Part shown: piece after piece, positions 17,601 through 24,979 of the stretch
Numbering within the stretch: position 1 is the first letter of the stretch
Layout: each line of letters opens with the position of its first letter
Source: Nitriliruptorales bacterium
GTDB taxonomy: Bacteria > Actinomycetota > Nitriliruptoria > Euzebyales > Egibacteraceae
DNA: 64,000 nt
NCBI GenBank assembly: GCA_007119035.1
Contig: SKQL01000005.1
Span: 1 to 64,000, forward strand
Reading direction: 5' to 3'
Position numbers and translations under genes: made by a program
Notes under the pieces: model-generated
The model's database searches: none
What the model saw: the letters and a program-made list of their open reading frames with translations, nothing else
What the model was told of the DNA's origin: nothing

Positions 17601-19234
17601 AGGGAGGCCACCTGCCGGGGCACAAGGTCTCCGATCTGATCGCGAAGCTGCGCCACACCCAACCCGGGGTGGCATTGATCAGCCCGCCGCCGCATCACGA
17701 CATCTACTCCATCGAGGACCTCGCCCAACTCATCTACGACCTCAAGCAGGTCAATCCGTACACGAGCGTCAACGTCAAGCTCGTCGCCTCGGACGGTGTG
17801 GGCGTTGTCGCGGCAGGCGTGGTCAAAGGGCTGGCCGACGCGGTCCAGATCGCGGGCGCGGACGGGGGCACGGGCGCGTCACCGCTGTCCTCGATCAAGC
17901 ACGCGGGCCTGCCGTGGGAGATGGGCCTCGCGGACACGCAGCAGACGCTCGTGGCCAACGGGCTGCGTGGTCGCGTCCGCCTTCAGGCCGACGGCGGCAT
18001 GCGAACGGGTCGGGACGTCCTCATGGCCGCGCTCCTCGGCGCCGACGAGTACGGGTTCGGGACGATCGCGCTCATCGCACAGGGCTGCATCATGGCGCGC
18101 GCATGTCACCGCGATACGTGCCCCGTGGGCATCACGACCCAGCGGCCGGACCTTCGTGCGAAGTACGCGGGCACCCCTGAGATGGTCGCCGCGTACCTGC
18201 TGTTCGTGGCCGAGGAGGTGCGCCAGAGGCTCGCTGCGTTGGGGCTGTGCTCGCTCGACGAGGCCATCGGCCGTGTCGAGTTGTTGCGCCCCAAGGACCT
18301 CGACCCCGACGCGCGCCCGGCCAAGCTCGACGTGCGGCCGTTGCTCGAGCCACCGCAACCGTACTCGGACGGGCCTCCCGTCCTGCGCTATGTGGAGTCG
18401 CTGCCCATCCAGGCTCCCCGGTCGCCGCTCGGTGACCAGGTCTTCGACGAGGCCTTCCCCTCGTTGTTCGATGGGACCATGCTCAACCTCAAGTACGACA
18501 TCCGTAACGTGGACAGGACCGTAGGTGCACGTCTCGGCGGCGCGGTCGGTCTCGAGTTCGGTGACGCGGACGGGAATCCACCGCGGCCCATCGGCAGCGC
18601 GAGCGTGCGCTTCGCGGGGGAGGCGGGCCAGAGCTTCGGGGCATTCCTGTCGCCGGGGGTCGAGTTCATACTCACCGGCGAGGCCAACGACTACGTCGGC
18701 AAGGGGATGGGCGGCGGACGCATCGTCGTGCGTCCGCCCGACGACGACGCGGGCAATCCCGTGCTGGTGGGCAACACCGTGCTCTACGGCGCGACCGCGG
18801 GTGCGTTGTTCGTCGCAGGCAGAGCGGGGGAGCGGTTCGCGGTGCGCAACTCGGGGGCCGACGCCGTCTGCGAAGGCACGGGTGACCATGCGTGCGAGTA
18901 CATGACAGGCGGCACGGTCGTGATCCTCGGTCCGACCGGCTTCAATCTCGGCGCGGGGATGACGGGTGGTGAGTGCTTCGTGCTGGACCGCGGCTCCGAG
19001 ATCCTCGGGCGGCTCAACGGCCAACTCGTCGACGGACGCCGCGCGGAGGGGGGCGAGCTCCTCCGTGTGCGGACGATCGTGGAGCGCCATGTCGAGCTGA
19101 CGGGGTCGACCTTCGGCCAGTCGATCCTCGACGAGTGGGAGCAGCGTTCGGGCCACTTCTGGCGGGTCGCCCCGCGGGGGGAGATGGGCCGTGTCGAGAC
19201 CTCCAGCGAAGGGACGGTCGGCGCTCCCGCCTGA
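14666..19234 (+). CDS. gltB: Glutamate synthase large (alpha) subunit
   Basis: A 1522-residue ferredoxin/NADPH-type GOGAT large chain, which makes two glutamates from glutamine and 2-oxoglutarate. The class II amidotransferase domain comes first. A 14-residue propeptide precedes the catalytic Cys (DA|CGIGFVA, Cys15), and HQRYSTNTLPTWERAQPFR is present. The FMN/synthase domain carries the Fe3S4 cysteines C-x5-C-x4-C (GCIMARACHRDTCPVG). The GXGXG beta-helix domain closes the chain. ATG at 14666 is preferred over 14645 because GGAG ends 6 bp upstream. The small subunit gltD is not in the window. The leader holds a terminator-like hairpin. Confidence 0.92.
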   Translation: MTVDLSDVRYDRDACGIGFVAESDGHPSHRILGAALEGLCGVRHRGAVAADAKTGDGAGLLLPLPRRFLAADLDARGVAVDPDRLGVAMCFLDPYEVEQAAGREHVEAGLATQGLELLAWREVPVDPGALGDEARACMPAIDQALYTWSADLDGDAVERRSYLARRHAENGCRESSTRAYFPSWSGRTVTYKAMSAADQLAAFYPDLVDSTFEAWFGIFHQRYSTNTLPTWERAQPFRHLCHNGEINTIAGNENLMRARTGRLGADWPELGPAGEKLLEPLIDAGDSDSAKLDSVLELLLRGGRSLDHAMAMLVPQVWEGRRDLHPAVRDFYRYHAALVEPWDGPAGLVYTDGERIAASLDRNGLRPMRYAVCSDGLVVASSEVGAVRTAGHGQVRRERLGPGQMLVIDPAGGGLVEDAAAKRRLGRRRPYGEWLQTHQRGIDRGMPVDEGPASDLLARQVVAAFTKEEQTSVLRPLASDGKEPVSSMGDDTPLALLSPLRRPVYTHLKQRFAQVTNPPIDHLREWQVMSLRTQLGPRHPILSEEPEAARLVELDGFLLYPQGLQNLMIDPPIDLDAAGLDATFAVADGPDGLPTRLARLGDEAVDAVRGGTGLLVISDRSVDSERAPIPALLAVGAVHHRLVAAGLRTQASIVAETDDARETHTFATLLGYGADAICPRLALETIAELADNGRLGRDSGSAGEAQEAFFHAVADGVLKIMSKMGISTLYSYRSAQIFEAIGLGGDVIDTCLSGTPSELGGIGLIELGEDVLARHGLAFGEEPALASPGFYKFRKNGEYHVNNPETIGALHRTVGLEGDLDPLTGEQGAELTAAHLLARATTEGRADLYAEFSRLVDERPATAPRDLIETVTDRTPKDLDEVEPATAICQRFFTGAMSLGALSPESHEDLAIAMNLIGGMSNTGEGGEDPKRFATRGTGRDRNSRAKQVASGRFGVTPQYLAYADELQIKMAQGSKPGEGGHLPGHKVSDLIAKLRHTQPGVALISPPPHHDIYSIEDLAQLIYDLKQVNPYTSVNVKLVASDGVGVVAAGVVKGLADAVQIAGADGGTGASPLSSIKHAGLPWEMGLADTQQTLVANGLRGRVRLQADGGMRTGRDVLMAALLGADEYGFGTIALIAQGCIMARACHRDTCPVGITTQRPDLRAKYAGTPEMVAAYLLFVAEEVRQRLAALGLCSLDEAIGRVELLRPKDLDPDARPAKLDVRPLLEPPQPYSDGPPVLRYVESLPIQAPRSPLGDQVFDEAFPSLFDGTMLNLKYDIRNVDRTVGARLGGAVGLEFGDADGNPPRPIGSASVRFAGEAGQSFGAFLSPGVEFILTGEANDYVGKGMGGGRIVVRPPDDDAGNPVLVGNTVLYGATAGALFVAGRAGERFAVRNSGADAVCEGTGDHACEYMTGGTVVILGPTGFNLGAGMTGGECFVLDRGSEILGRLNGQLVDGRRAEGGELLRVRTIVERHVELTGSTFGQSILDEWEQRSGHFWRVAPRGEMGRVETSSEGTVGAPA

Positions 19235-19296
19235 GGCCGGGAAGATAGCCGCGCGCCGCGGTGTTGGACGAAGCGGCCCCGATCTCAGGAGTACTT

Positions 19297-19533
19297 GTGC
19301 CAGCCGTGACCATCTACTGGCGTCCGATGTGCGGGTACTGCATGACGCTCAAGCAGGAGCTCGAGTCCCATGGCGTCGATTTCTCGAGCGTGAACATCTG
19401 GTCCGACCGCGGGCAGGCGGAGGTCGTCAAGGAGGCCAACGGCGGCGACGAGTTGGTCCCGACGGTGCGGGTGGGCGACGCCTTCCTCGGCAATCCCTCC
19501 GTGGAAGAGGTCCTGAGCGCACTCGCCCGGTGA
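19297..19533 (+). CDS. mrx1: Mycoredoxin (glutaredoxin-fold mycothiol disulfide reductase)
   Basis: A 78-residue glutaredoxin-like protein with active site CGYC near residue 12 and a TVPTVR-type cis-Pro region (ELVPTVRVGD), then NPSVEEV. It closely follows the pattern of actinobacterial mycoredoxin-1, which reduces mycothiol-mixed disulfides. GTG at 19297 is chosen because AGGAG lies 5 bp upstream; starting at 19261 would add 12 non-conserved residues. It follows gltB by 62 bp on the same strand. Being small and soluble, it should act in the cytosol with mycothiol and mycothione reductase. Confidence 0.85.
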   Translation: MPAVTIYWRPMCGYCMTLKQELESHGVDFSSVNIWSDRGQAEVVKEANGGDELVPTVRVGDAFLGNPSVEEVLSALAR

Positions 19534-19545
19534 CCTCCCCCGCTC

Positions 19546-20286
19546 TCAGCCCCGGTGCACCATCGTGGCCGTGGCCTGCTCCGCAGCGAGCACCACGACC
19601 TCGGTGACCTGCACATTCGGTGGCCGATCCGCGACCCACGTCACCGTCTCGGCGATATCCTCCGCGGTCAACGGGTCGATGCCCTCATAGACCTTGTTCA
19701 CCTTGTCCGTGTCGCCTTCGAACCGGACCACGGAGAACTCGGTCTCGACCAGGCCCGGGTCGACGGTCGACACCTTCACCCCGGTGCCGAGCAGGTCCAT
19801 GCGCAGCCCTCTCGTGATGCGGTCGACGGCCGCCTTCGACGCGCAGTACACCGCTCCGCCCGGATAGGTGTCACGACCCGCGATCGAGCCGATGTTGACG
19901 ACGTGGCCCGAGCCGCGCGCCACCATCCCCGGAACGACGGTACGGGTGACGTTGAGCAGGCCCGTGACGTTCGTGTCGATCATGCGGTCCCAGTGATCGA
20001 AGTCGCCTTCCTGCAGGGGGCCCTTGCCGGCCGCGAGGCCCGCGTTGTTCACGAGGACGTCCACCTGATCGAACGGGGCCAGCTGCTCCGTCACGGCCTC
20101 GCGATCCCGGACGTCGAGCTCGAGAACGGTCACCTCGGCATCGAGTTCGCCCGCAAGCTGCTCCAGGCGCTCACCGCGTCGGGCGCACAGGACGAGATTC
20201 GCCCCGCGCGCGGCGAACGAGTGGGCACACGCCTGGCCTATGCCGCTCGAAGCTCCCGTGACGAGCACTGTCGCGTCGACGAGCAT
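19546..20286 (-). CDS. SDR family NAD(P)-dependent oxidoreductase
   Basis: A 246-residue classical short-chain dehydrogenase. It shows the cofactor motif TGASSGIG near the N-terminus, NNAG, the catalytic Ser in NIGSIAG and YCASK (Tyr and Lys). It resembles the YdfG-type NADP-dependent serine/3-hydroxy acid dehydrogenases, but the substrate is unproven. The ATG at 20286 follows AGGAAAGG; upstream in-frame starts would add residues not typical of the family. It ends 12 bp from the convergent mycoredoxin gene and is divergent from the ArsC-like gene. Confidence 0.82.
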   Translation of the reverse strand: MLVDATVLVTGASSGIGQACAHSFAARGANLVLCARRGERLEQLAGELDAEVTVLELDVRDREAVTEQLAPFDQVDVLVNNAGLAAGKGPLQEGDFDHWDRMIDTNVTGLLNVTRTVVPGMVARGSGHVVNIGSIAGRDTYPGGAVYCASKAAVDRITRGLRMDLLGTGVKVSTVDPGLVETEFSVVRFEGDTDKVNKVYEGIDPLTAEDIAETVTWVADRPPNVQVTEVVVLAAEQATATMVHRG

Positions 20287-20345
20287 CCATTCACCTTTCC
20301 TCAGTAGGCCCGCAGTCTTACATGCCCGCGGAGCAGACGCGGCAT

Positions 20346-20351
20346 TAGCCT
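20346..20351 (+). promoter_or_regulatory. -10 element of a leaderless gene (TAGCCT)
   Basis: TAGCCT ends 8 nt before the ATG at 20360, and no ribosome site lies between. It is consistent with transcription starting at the start codon. Confidence 0.4.
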
Positions 20352-20359
20352 GGTCGATC

Positions 20360-20719
20360 ATGGAAGTGCTTCTCCTCGGCCATCCCAAGAGCAAGACGTC
20401 GCGCAAGGCGCAGCGCTTCTTCTCGGACCGTCGCGTTCCCGTGCACGATCGGGATCTGCGCAAGCGGGCGGCCTCACCACGGGAGCTCAATCGGTGGATC
20501 CAGCGCTTCGGTGTGGACGGTGTGCTCGACACGAGCGCCACCACGTACGACGAGCAGGGACTGCGGTACCTGAGTGCGGACCCCGACGAGTGGGTGGACC
20601 GATTCGCCGCCGACCCCTTGCTCCTGCGCTTGCCCCTCGTTCGCTACGGTGAGATGCTCGCGGTCGGTGACGACCCCGATCGCTGGCAGGAGATCGCGGA
20701 CGCGTCCCAGGAGGAGTAG
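20360..20719 (+). CDS. ArsC/Spx-like thioredoxin-fold protein without the catalytic cysteine
   Basis: A 119-residue protein whose layout (MEVLLLGHPKSKTSRKAQRF, then PREL..WIQRFG, then RLPLVRYGEMLAVG near the end) follows the ArsC/Spx/YffB family. At the place where ArsC has CxxS or CxTC the sequence reads PKSKTSRKA, and no Cys is present in the whole protein. It therefore cannot work as an arsenate reductase by the usual thiol chemistry; an Spx-like binding role or another function is possible. It is probably leaderless and lies 14 bp before the VOC gene. Confidence 0.65.
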   Translation: MEVLLLGHPKSKTSRKAQRFFSDRRVPVHDRDLRKRAASPRELNRWIQRFGVDGVLDTSATTYDEQGLRYLSADPDEWVDRFAADPLLLRLPLVRYGEMLAVGDDPDRWQEIADASQEE

Positions 20720-20733
20720 CAGGGAGCCCGACA

Positions 20734-21708
20734 GTGCCGGAGGTGATCTCGGTGGAGTTGCACCACATCGGTCTCGTCCCGAGCGATCCCGAGCACTTGG
20801 GGCGGGTCCTGCTAGAGATCGTGGGCGCCAGTGAGCTCCCGCGATCCGACGGGCACCGTGACTTCGCCCTCGGCAGGACCGTGCTCAGGCTGCATGATGC
20901 TGCCCTCGAGGAGGTCCCCGAGGATGGGCGGCCCCTGCGCTACCTGGCGTTGAGGGCCCCTGACCTGGGGGAGGTCACGGCAAGGGTCGAAGCGGCCGGC
21001 CTCGACGCCGCAAAGGGCCGTGGGCGGGATGGGCGGGGGGAGATCCTCCTCCGGCCGGAGCAATGGGGCGGAATCCCCCTGGTGGTGACCGACTCGGCGT
21101 TGCCGGGCGGTGATCCGGGCACCGCGGGGGAGAGGCCGACGAGCGGCAGGAAGGTCGACCACGTGGGGGTCGCCTGCGAGGACCTTCAACTCGTCCGGGA
21201 CCGTTTCTGCGGCACCTTGGGGCTCCTCAAGGAGAGCGAGGAGACCGATACGGAGATGCTCGTGCCGGTGGAGCAGTTCACGAGCGACAAGTACGGGTCC
21301 TGGATGGCCACGCAGAGACGCAAAGCCTCGACTTCGGCGATCCGGGCGTTGTTCGTGACGCTCTCCGACCTGGAGCTCGAGTTCCTCGAGGACGCCGATC
21401 CCGACGGTGGGCCGACTGCCGGGGCAGCCGCCGCGTCGGAGGGCACCGAGGCCCCCCGAGGGGGCTCCCAAGGGGCGGACAGCCGGGTGATCAGTCGGCA
21501 CATCGAGCGCTTCGGCCCCGGATTGGCACATCTCGCGGTCGCCGTCCCTGACGTGGACACGGCCTTGCGGCAGGCGCATGAGGCGGGGGCGGAGCTCGTC
21601 GACAGCCAGGGACGCGGCGGTGCGCGCAGGAGCCAGATCGGCTTCTTGCACCCCAGGTCGACCGGGAAGCTCCTCATCCACTTCGTCGAGCACCCCGAGA
21701 GATGGTGA
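20734..21708 (+). CDS. VOC-superfamily protein, tandem glyoxalase/epimerase folds
   Basis: A 324-residue protein made of two VOC-like modules. The N-terminal half starts VELHHIGLVPSDPEHLGRVL. The C-terminal half starts KVDHVGVACEDLQLVRD and contains GLAHLAVAVPDVDTAL and a final LLIHFVEHP. The His, His and Glu positions of the second half match the metal ligands of methylmalonyl-CoA epimerase-like proteins. A low-complexity Gly/Ala stretch (about residues 225-250) interrupts it. GTG at 20734 follows AGGGAG. The reaction is not known; epimerase, dioxygenase or resistance roles are all possible in this superfamily. Confidence 0.6.
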   Translation: MPEVISVELHHIGLVPSDPEHLGRVLLEIVGASELPRSDGHRDFALGRTVLRLHDAALEEVPEDGRPLRYLALRAPDLGEVTARVEAAGLDAAKGRGRDGRGEILLRPEQWGGIPLVVTDSALPGGDPGTAGERPTSGRKVDHVGVACEDLQLVRDRFCGTLGLLKESEETDTEMLVPVEQFTSDKYGSWMATQRRKASTSAIRALFVTLSDLELEFLEDADPDGGPTAGAAAASEGTEAPRGGSQGADSRVISRHIERFGPGLAHLAVAVPDVDTALRQAHEAGAELVDSQGRGGARRSQIGFLHPRSTGKLLIHFVEHPERW

Positions 21709-21823
21709 GCGGTCGAGTCCCGCCTGCTGGTTGGCGGCCTCGCTCGCGGGGCGTCATCATGAGCCGGACGCGCGCCCGGAGCGGTGCGTGCAGCATCCGC
21801 CCTCGGCCCGTCTCGGAGATGAA

Positions 21824-22843
21824 ATGGTCGACATCGAAACGCTCGTGCCGGCAGGGCCCCTCGAAGGGTTCCTCGATCGAGCCCTGCCCGACACCCGCGG
21901 GGCTCCCGTGCGGATCCGCAAGATCGGCGCGGGCAGGTCGAACCTCACCTTCGAGGTTCGCCGGGGCGACCGCCGGATGGTGCTGCGCCGACCCCCGATG
22001 GGCGACCTGCCGCAGACCGCGCATGACATGATGCGGGAGCACCGGGTCCTTGACGCGCTCGCGGAGTCGTCGGTGCGGGCGCCACGGCCCCTCGTCGCAT
22101 GCGCGGACGAGTCGATCATCGGGGTGCCGTTCTACCTTATGGAGCAGGTGGATGGTGAGGTGATCCGGGAGAGGATCCCTTCGAGCTTTGACACCGCCGC
22201 GCGCACGCGGATCGGCCACGAGATGGTGGATGCGCTCGCGGAGCTCCACCTGTGCGACTACCACGCGGTGGGTCTGGGCGACTTCGGCAAGCCCGAGGGC
22301 TACACCGCGCGGCAGGTCAAGCGGTGGGCGGGGCAGTGGGAGGTCATGGCCACCCGCGAGATCGACGACATCGAGGAGGTGCGGGAGTGGCTGCACGCGA
22401 ACGTCCCGACCGACTCCCCGCATTCGATCGTCCACGGCGACTACCGCCTCGACAACGTGGTCTTCGCAGGCCCCCCCGACGTGCGCCTCGTGTCGATCCT
22501 CGACTGGGAGATGTCGACGCTGGGTGACCCCCTCGCCGACCTCGGCTACCTGCTCCTGTTCTGGCCGGAGGCGGGGGAGAGGCAGATCGCGGGGCTCGAG
22601 CAGCCCACGAGCGAGCCCGGATTCTCCACGCGGAGCGAACTGCTCGACCGCTACGAGCGAGCCACGGGCTTCGACGTGGGCAACGTGAGCTTCTATCGCA
22701 CGCTCGCGATGTGGAAGCTCGCCATCCTGACGGAGGGGCTCTACAAGCGTTACCTCGCCGGAAAGGCGGACAGCGACTGGTTCGCGATCCTCGAGACGGC
22801 CGTGCCCGAGATGGCCGCGACAGCTCGGTCCTGGTGTGGGTAA
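21824..22843 (+). CDS. Aminoglycoside phosphotransferase-family kinase (ACAD10-like)
   Basis: A 339-residue APH-fold phosphotransferase. A nucleotide-binding N-lobe (GAGRSNLTFEV, MVLRRPP) is followed by the catalytic loop HGDYRLDN and the metal motif ILDWEMSTLGDPLADLGYLL. The last motif is typical of the branch related to mammalian ACAD10/11 N-terminal kinases, linked to 4-hydroxy fatty acid breakdown, rather than of antibiotic kinases. The downstream HAD gene overlaps it by 8 bp; ACAD10 also combines HAD and APH domains, which supports a joint role. GGAGATGA precedes the ATG. The 115 bp upstream hold nothing I can identify. Confidence 0.78.
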   Translation: MVDIETLVPAGPLEGFLDRALPDTRGAPVRIRKIGAGRSNLTFEVRRGDRRMVLRRPPMGDLPQTAHDMMREHRVLDALAESSVRAPRPLVACADESIIGVPFYLMEQVDGEVIRERIPSSFDTAARTRIGHEMVDALAELHLCDYHAVGLGDFGKPEGYTARQVKRWAGQWEVMATREIDDIEEVREWLHANVPTDSPHSIVHGDYRLDNVVFAGPPDVRLVSILDWEMSTLGDPLADLGYLLLFWPEAGERQIAGLEQPTSEPGFSTRSELLDRYERATGFDVGNVSFYRTLAMWKLAILTEGLYKRYLAGKADSDWFAILETAVPEMAATARSWCG

Positions 22844-23486
22844 GGCCCTGCTCGTCGACTTCGGTGGTGTGCTCACCACGCCGGTGGCTCCCGCTTTCAG
22901 GACGTTCTGCGTCGAGCACGAGATACCACCGGGAGTGCTCAAGGCGTTGTTCGTCGAGGCCTATGCCGATCCGTCGGGCACGGGCAGCACCTTGATCGCC
23001 GAGGTCGAGACGGGTCGCATCTCGACCGCCTCCTTCAACGCGCGCCTGGCTGCCGCGCTGCAAGAGCACACGGGCCGAACGATCCCCGAAAACGGGCTGA
23101 TCCAGGGCATCGTGTCGCGTTTGGACCTCGACGACGCGATGCTACGAGCGGTGTCGTCGTGCCGTGCACAGGGGGTGCGGGTGGCACTGGTCTCGAACAG
23201 CCTCGGCGACGACCGCGCCTCCACCGGGTACCCCGATGGTCTCGAGTCGCTGTTCGATGCCGTGGTGATCTCCGGGGAGGTCGGGGTCCGCAAGCCACAC
23301 CCCGCGATCTTCGAGCTCGCCGCCGGGCGCCTCGACGTGGATCCGCACGCGTGTGTGCTCGTCGACGACGTCGAGTCCCACGTGAGGGCCGCCGAGCGAC
23401 TCGGCATCACTGGCGTCGTCCATAAGGAGCGCGCGGAGACGATCGCTGCCCTCGAGAGCCTGCTCGAGGTGCGAATCGAGGTGTGA
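22836..23486 (+). CDS. HAD-family hydrolase (epoxide hydrolase N-domain-like)
   Basis: A 216-residue HAD hydrolase. Motif I is VDFGGVLTTP, the DxGGVL form of the soluble epoxide hydrolase N-domain/ACAD10 group. Motif II is the Ser in LVSNSL, motif III the Lys in VRKPHPAIF, and motif IV CVLVDDVESHV. GTG at 22836 overlaps the kinase gene by 8 bp, so translation is coupled. Together with the APH-type kinase it looks like a kinase/phosphatase pair acting on an acyl intermediate; this is inference from the ACAD10 arrangement. Confidence 0.78.
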   Translation: MGKALLVDFGGVLTTPVAPAFRTFCVEHEIPPGVLKALFVEAYADPSGTGSTLIAEVETGRISTASFNARLAAALQEHTGRTIPENGLIQGIVSRLDLDDAMLRAVSSCRAQGVRVALVSNSLGDDRASTGYPDGLESLFDAVVISGEVGVRKPHPAIFELAAGRLDVDPHACVLVDDVESHVRAAERLGITGVVHKERAETIAALESLLEVRIEV

Positions 23487-23650
23487 AGCCGCCCAAACGG
23501 GGCTGGCTGCTTGCGATTGGCGCGCGAAACGTGCAACGTACCGGGAGTAGTTGCGGTGGTGGCAGGCTGTTGGGGGTCCGATGCAGGTCGCGCAACGCAA
23601 TCTGAGCTCGCCACCGTCGCCACGTCAGATCACCCGAATGAGGAGTCGCT

Positions 23651-23926
23651 GTGAATAAGTCCCAGCTCATTGACGCTGCCGCCGACAAGTCAGACGTCAG
23701 CAAGTCGGATGTCGCTGCCACGCTCGACGCCCTGATCGACAGCATCACCGAGTCCGTGGCTCGCGGGGAGAAGGTGTCCCTCACCGGTTTCGGGACCTTC
23801 GAGCGCCGGGAGCGTGCCGCCCGCACCGGCCGTAACCCCCAGACGGGCGCGGAGATCAAGGTCGCGGCATCGAAGGCCCCCGCCTTCAAGGCGGGCAAGG
23901 CCTTCAAGGACGCAGTGGACAAGTAG
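23651..23926 (+). CDS. hup: HU-family DNA-binding protein
   Basis: A 91-residue histone-like protein, close to the standard HU length and lacking the long Lys/Ala-rich tail of mycobacterial HupB. Features are [30 protein letters not shown] with the DNA-intercalating arm Pro, and [15 protein letters not shown] at the end. It binds and bends DNA as a dimer and shapes the nucleoid. GTG at 23651 follows AGGAG. It stands alone after a 164-bp upstream region and is followed by a strong hairpin, so it is probably monocistronic and highly expressed. Confidence 0.92.
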   Translation: MNKSQLIDAAADKSDVSKSDVAATLDALIDSITESVARGEKVSLTGFGTFERRERAARTGRNPQTGAEIKVAASKAPAFKAGKAFKDAVDK

Positions 23927-23941
23927 GCGCACCGCACGCAC

Positions 23942-23976
23942 GAGCGCCCGGCCACCGACGCGGTGGCCGGGCGCTC
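23942..23976. terminator. Perfect 16-bp hairpin between convergent hup and hemQ
   Basis: Positions 23942-23957 pair perfectly with 23961-23976 around a 3-nt ACG loop. No T tract follows on either strand. Its place 15 bp after hup and 50 bp before the end of the convergent coproheme decarboxylase gene suggests a bidirectional terminator, as is common in high-GC actinobacteria. Confidence 0.65.
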
Positions 23977-24026
23977 ATGCCTGCCCTCTGCGAGCCGCGC
24001 ACGCCCACGAGTCGCGTGTCGCCCGC

Positions 24027-24824
24027 CTACGCGAGATGCAGGTGACGCATCAGGTCGTCGGGCTCGTGCACGAGGCCCGTCACGAACGGGCCGAAGTCGG
24101 CGTAGCGCGCGCTCGCCTCGTCGAAGCGCATCTCGTAGACGACGTCACGAATGGCCTTCGGATCGTTCGCGAAGAGGGTGACGGCCCACTCCCAGTCGTC
24201 GAGGCCTACCGAGCCGGTGACGAGCTGGGTGACCTGCCCTCGGTACTGACGCCCCACTTCGGCGTGGCCCGCCATGATCCGCTTGCGCTCCTCGAAGCCG
24301 AGCAGGTACCAGTTGCCATCGGCTTCGCGTCGCTTGGACATCGGGTAGAAGCTCACGACCTGGCGTCGCGGAAGCTGCGGGTGCAGCCGGTGCCCCACGT
24401 ATGTGGCGATGCGCTGGGAGAACGTGGACACCGCCTCTTCGAGGGCGGCGGAGCCCTCGGAGTGGCCCTCCTCCTCGATGAGGCGGCGTCGTTCGTCCTC
24501 CTCGGTCGGGACGTACTCGCTGCTCTCGGTGAGCGAGAGGTAGCTGGCCGCGGGCAGTAACGCCTGGCCGAGGGGGGACCCCGCCAACTCGATGGAGAGG
24601 CCGTCGAGGGCGGCCAGGTCGGGTCCTACCGCCATCAGCCCGAAATCGGCTTTCTGCCCGAGGACGGTGAAGGCGAGGACCTGGTAGTCCTCGCGGTCGT
24701 CGAAAGCGCTGATGCGGGCAGCGAAGTCCTTCGCAGCCCCTTCCGCCCCTTCGAGCAGCTCTCTGCGGACATGGAAGAACAGGTGCAGGACGCCCCAGCC
24801 CTCGCTGGCGGTTACGGACGGCAC
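24027..24824 (-). CDS. hemQ: Coproheme decarboxylase (HemQ/ChdC), actinobacterial type
   Basis: A 265-residue chlorite-dismutase-like protein that converts coproheme to heme b in the coproporphyrin-dependent pathway. The C-terminal half carries the family signature: VVSFYPMSKRREADGNWY with the catalytic Tyr, GHAEVGRQYRG with the proximal His region, TGSVGLDDWEWAVTLF and VYEMRFDEASARYADFGPF. The GTG at 24824 is chosen because GGAGGAG lies 8 bp upstream. No other heme gene is in the window. It is divergent from the acyl-CoA ligase gene across 155 bp. Confidence 0.88.
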   Translation of the reverse strand: MPSVTASEGWGVLHLFFHVRRELLEGAEGAAKDFAARISAFDDREDYQVLAFTVLGQKADFGLMAVGPDLAALDGLSIELAGSPLGQALLPAASYLSLTESSEYVPTEEDERRRLIEEEGHSEGSAALEEAVSTFSQRIATYVGHRLHPQLPRRQVVSFYPMSKRREADGNWYLLGFEERKRIMAGHAEVGRQYRGQVTQLVTGSVGLDDWEWAVTLFANDPKAIRDVVYEMRFDEASARYADFGPFVTGLVHEPDDLMRHLHLA

Positions 24825-24938
24825 GTTGGGGTCTCCTCCGGCTCGGCGGTAATGGCTGTTCCCCAGGGTACGTGGCGTCGAGGCCGCGGAGCGAGGACAC
24901 GGTAGCGCCAAGCCCTCATGACGCTAGGGCACCGTGGG

Positions 24939-24944
24939 TAAACT
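24939..24944 (+). promoter_or_regulatory. Probable -10 element (TAAACT) of the acyl-CoA ligase gene
   Basis: TAAACT lies 35 bp before the ATG at 24980, so a short leader carrying GAGGAGGAG would result. No convincing -35 is present. Confidence 0.35.
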
Positions 24945-24979
24945 TTCGCGAAGGCACACTCGTGCAGCGAGGAGGAGCC

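Noticed and set aside
21709-21823. 115-bp gap between the VOC gene and the APH kinase gene
   Set aside because: Examined for promoter, hairpin or small gene; nothing supportable beyond the ribosome site of the kinase.
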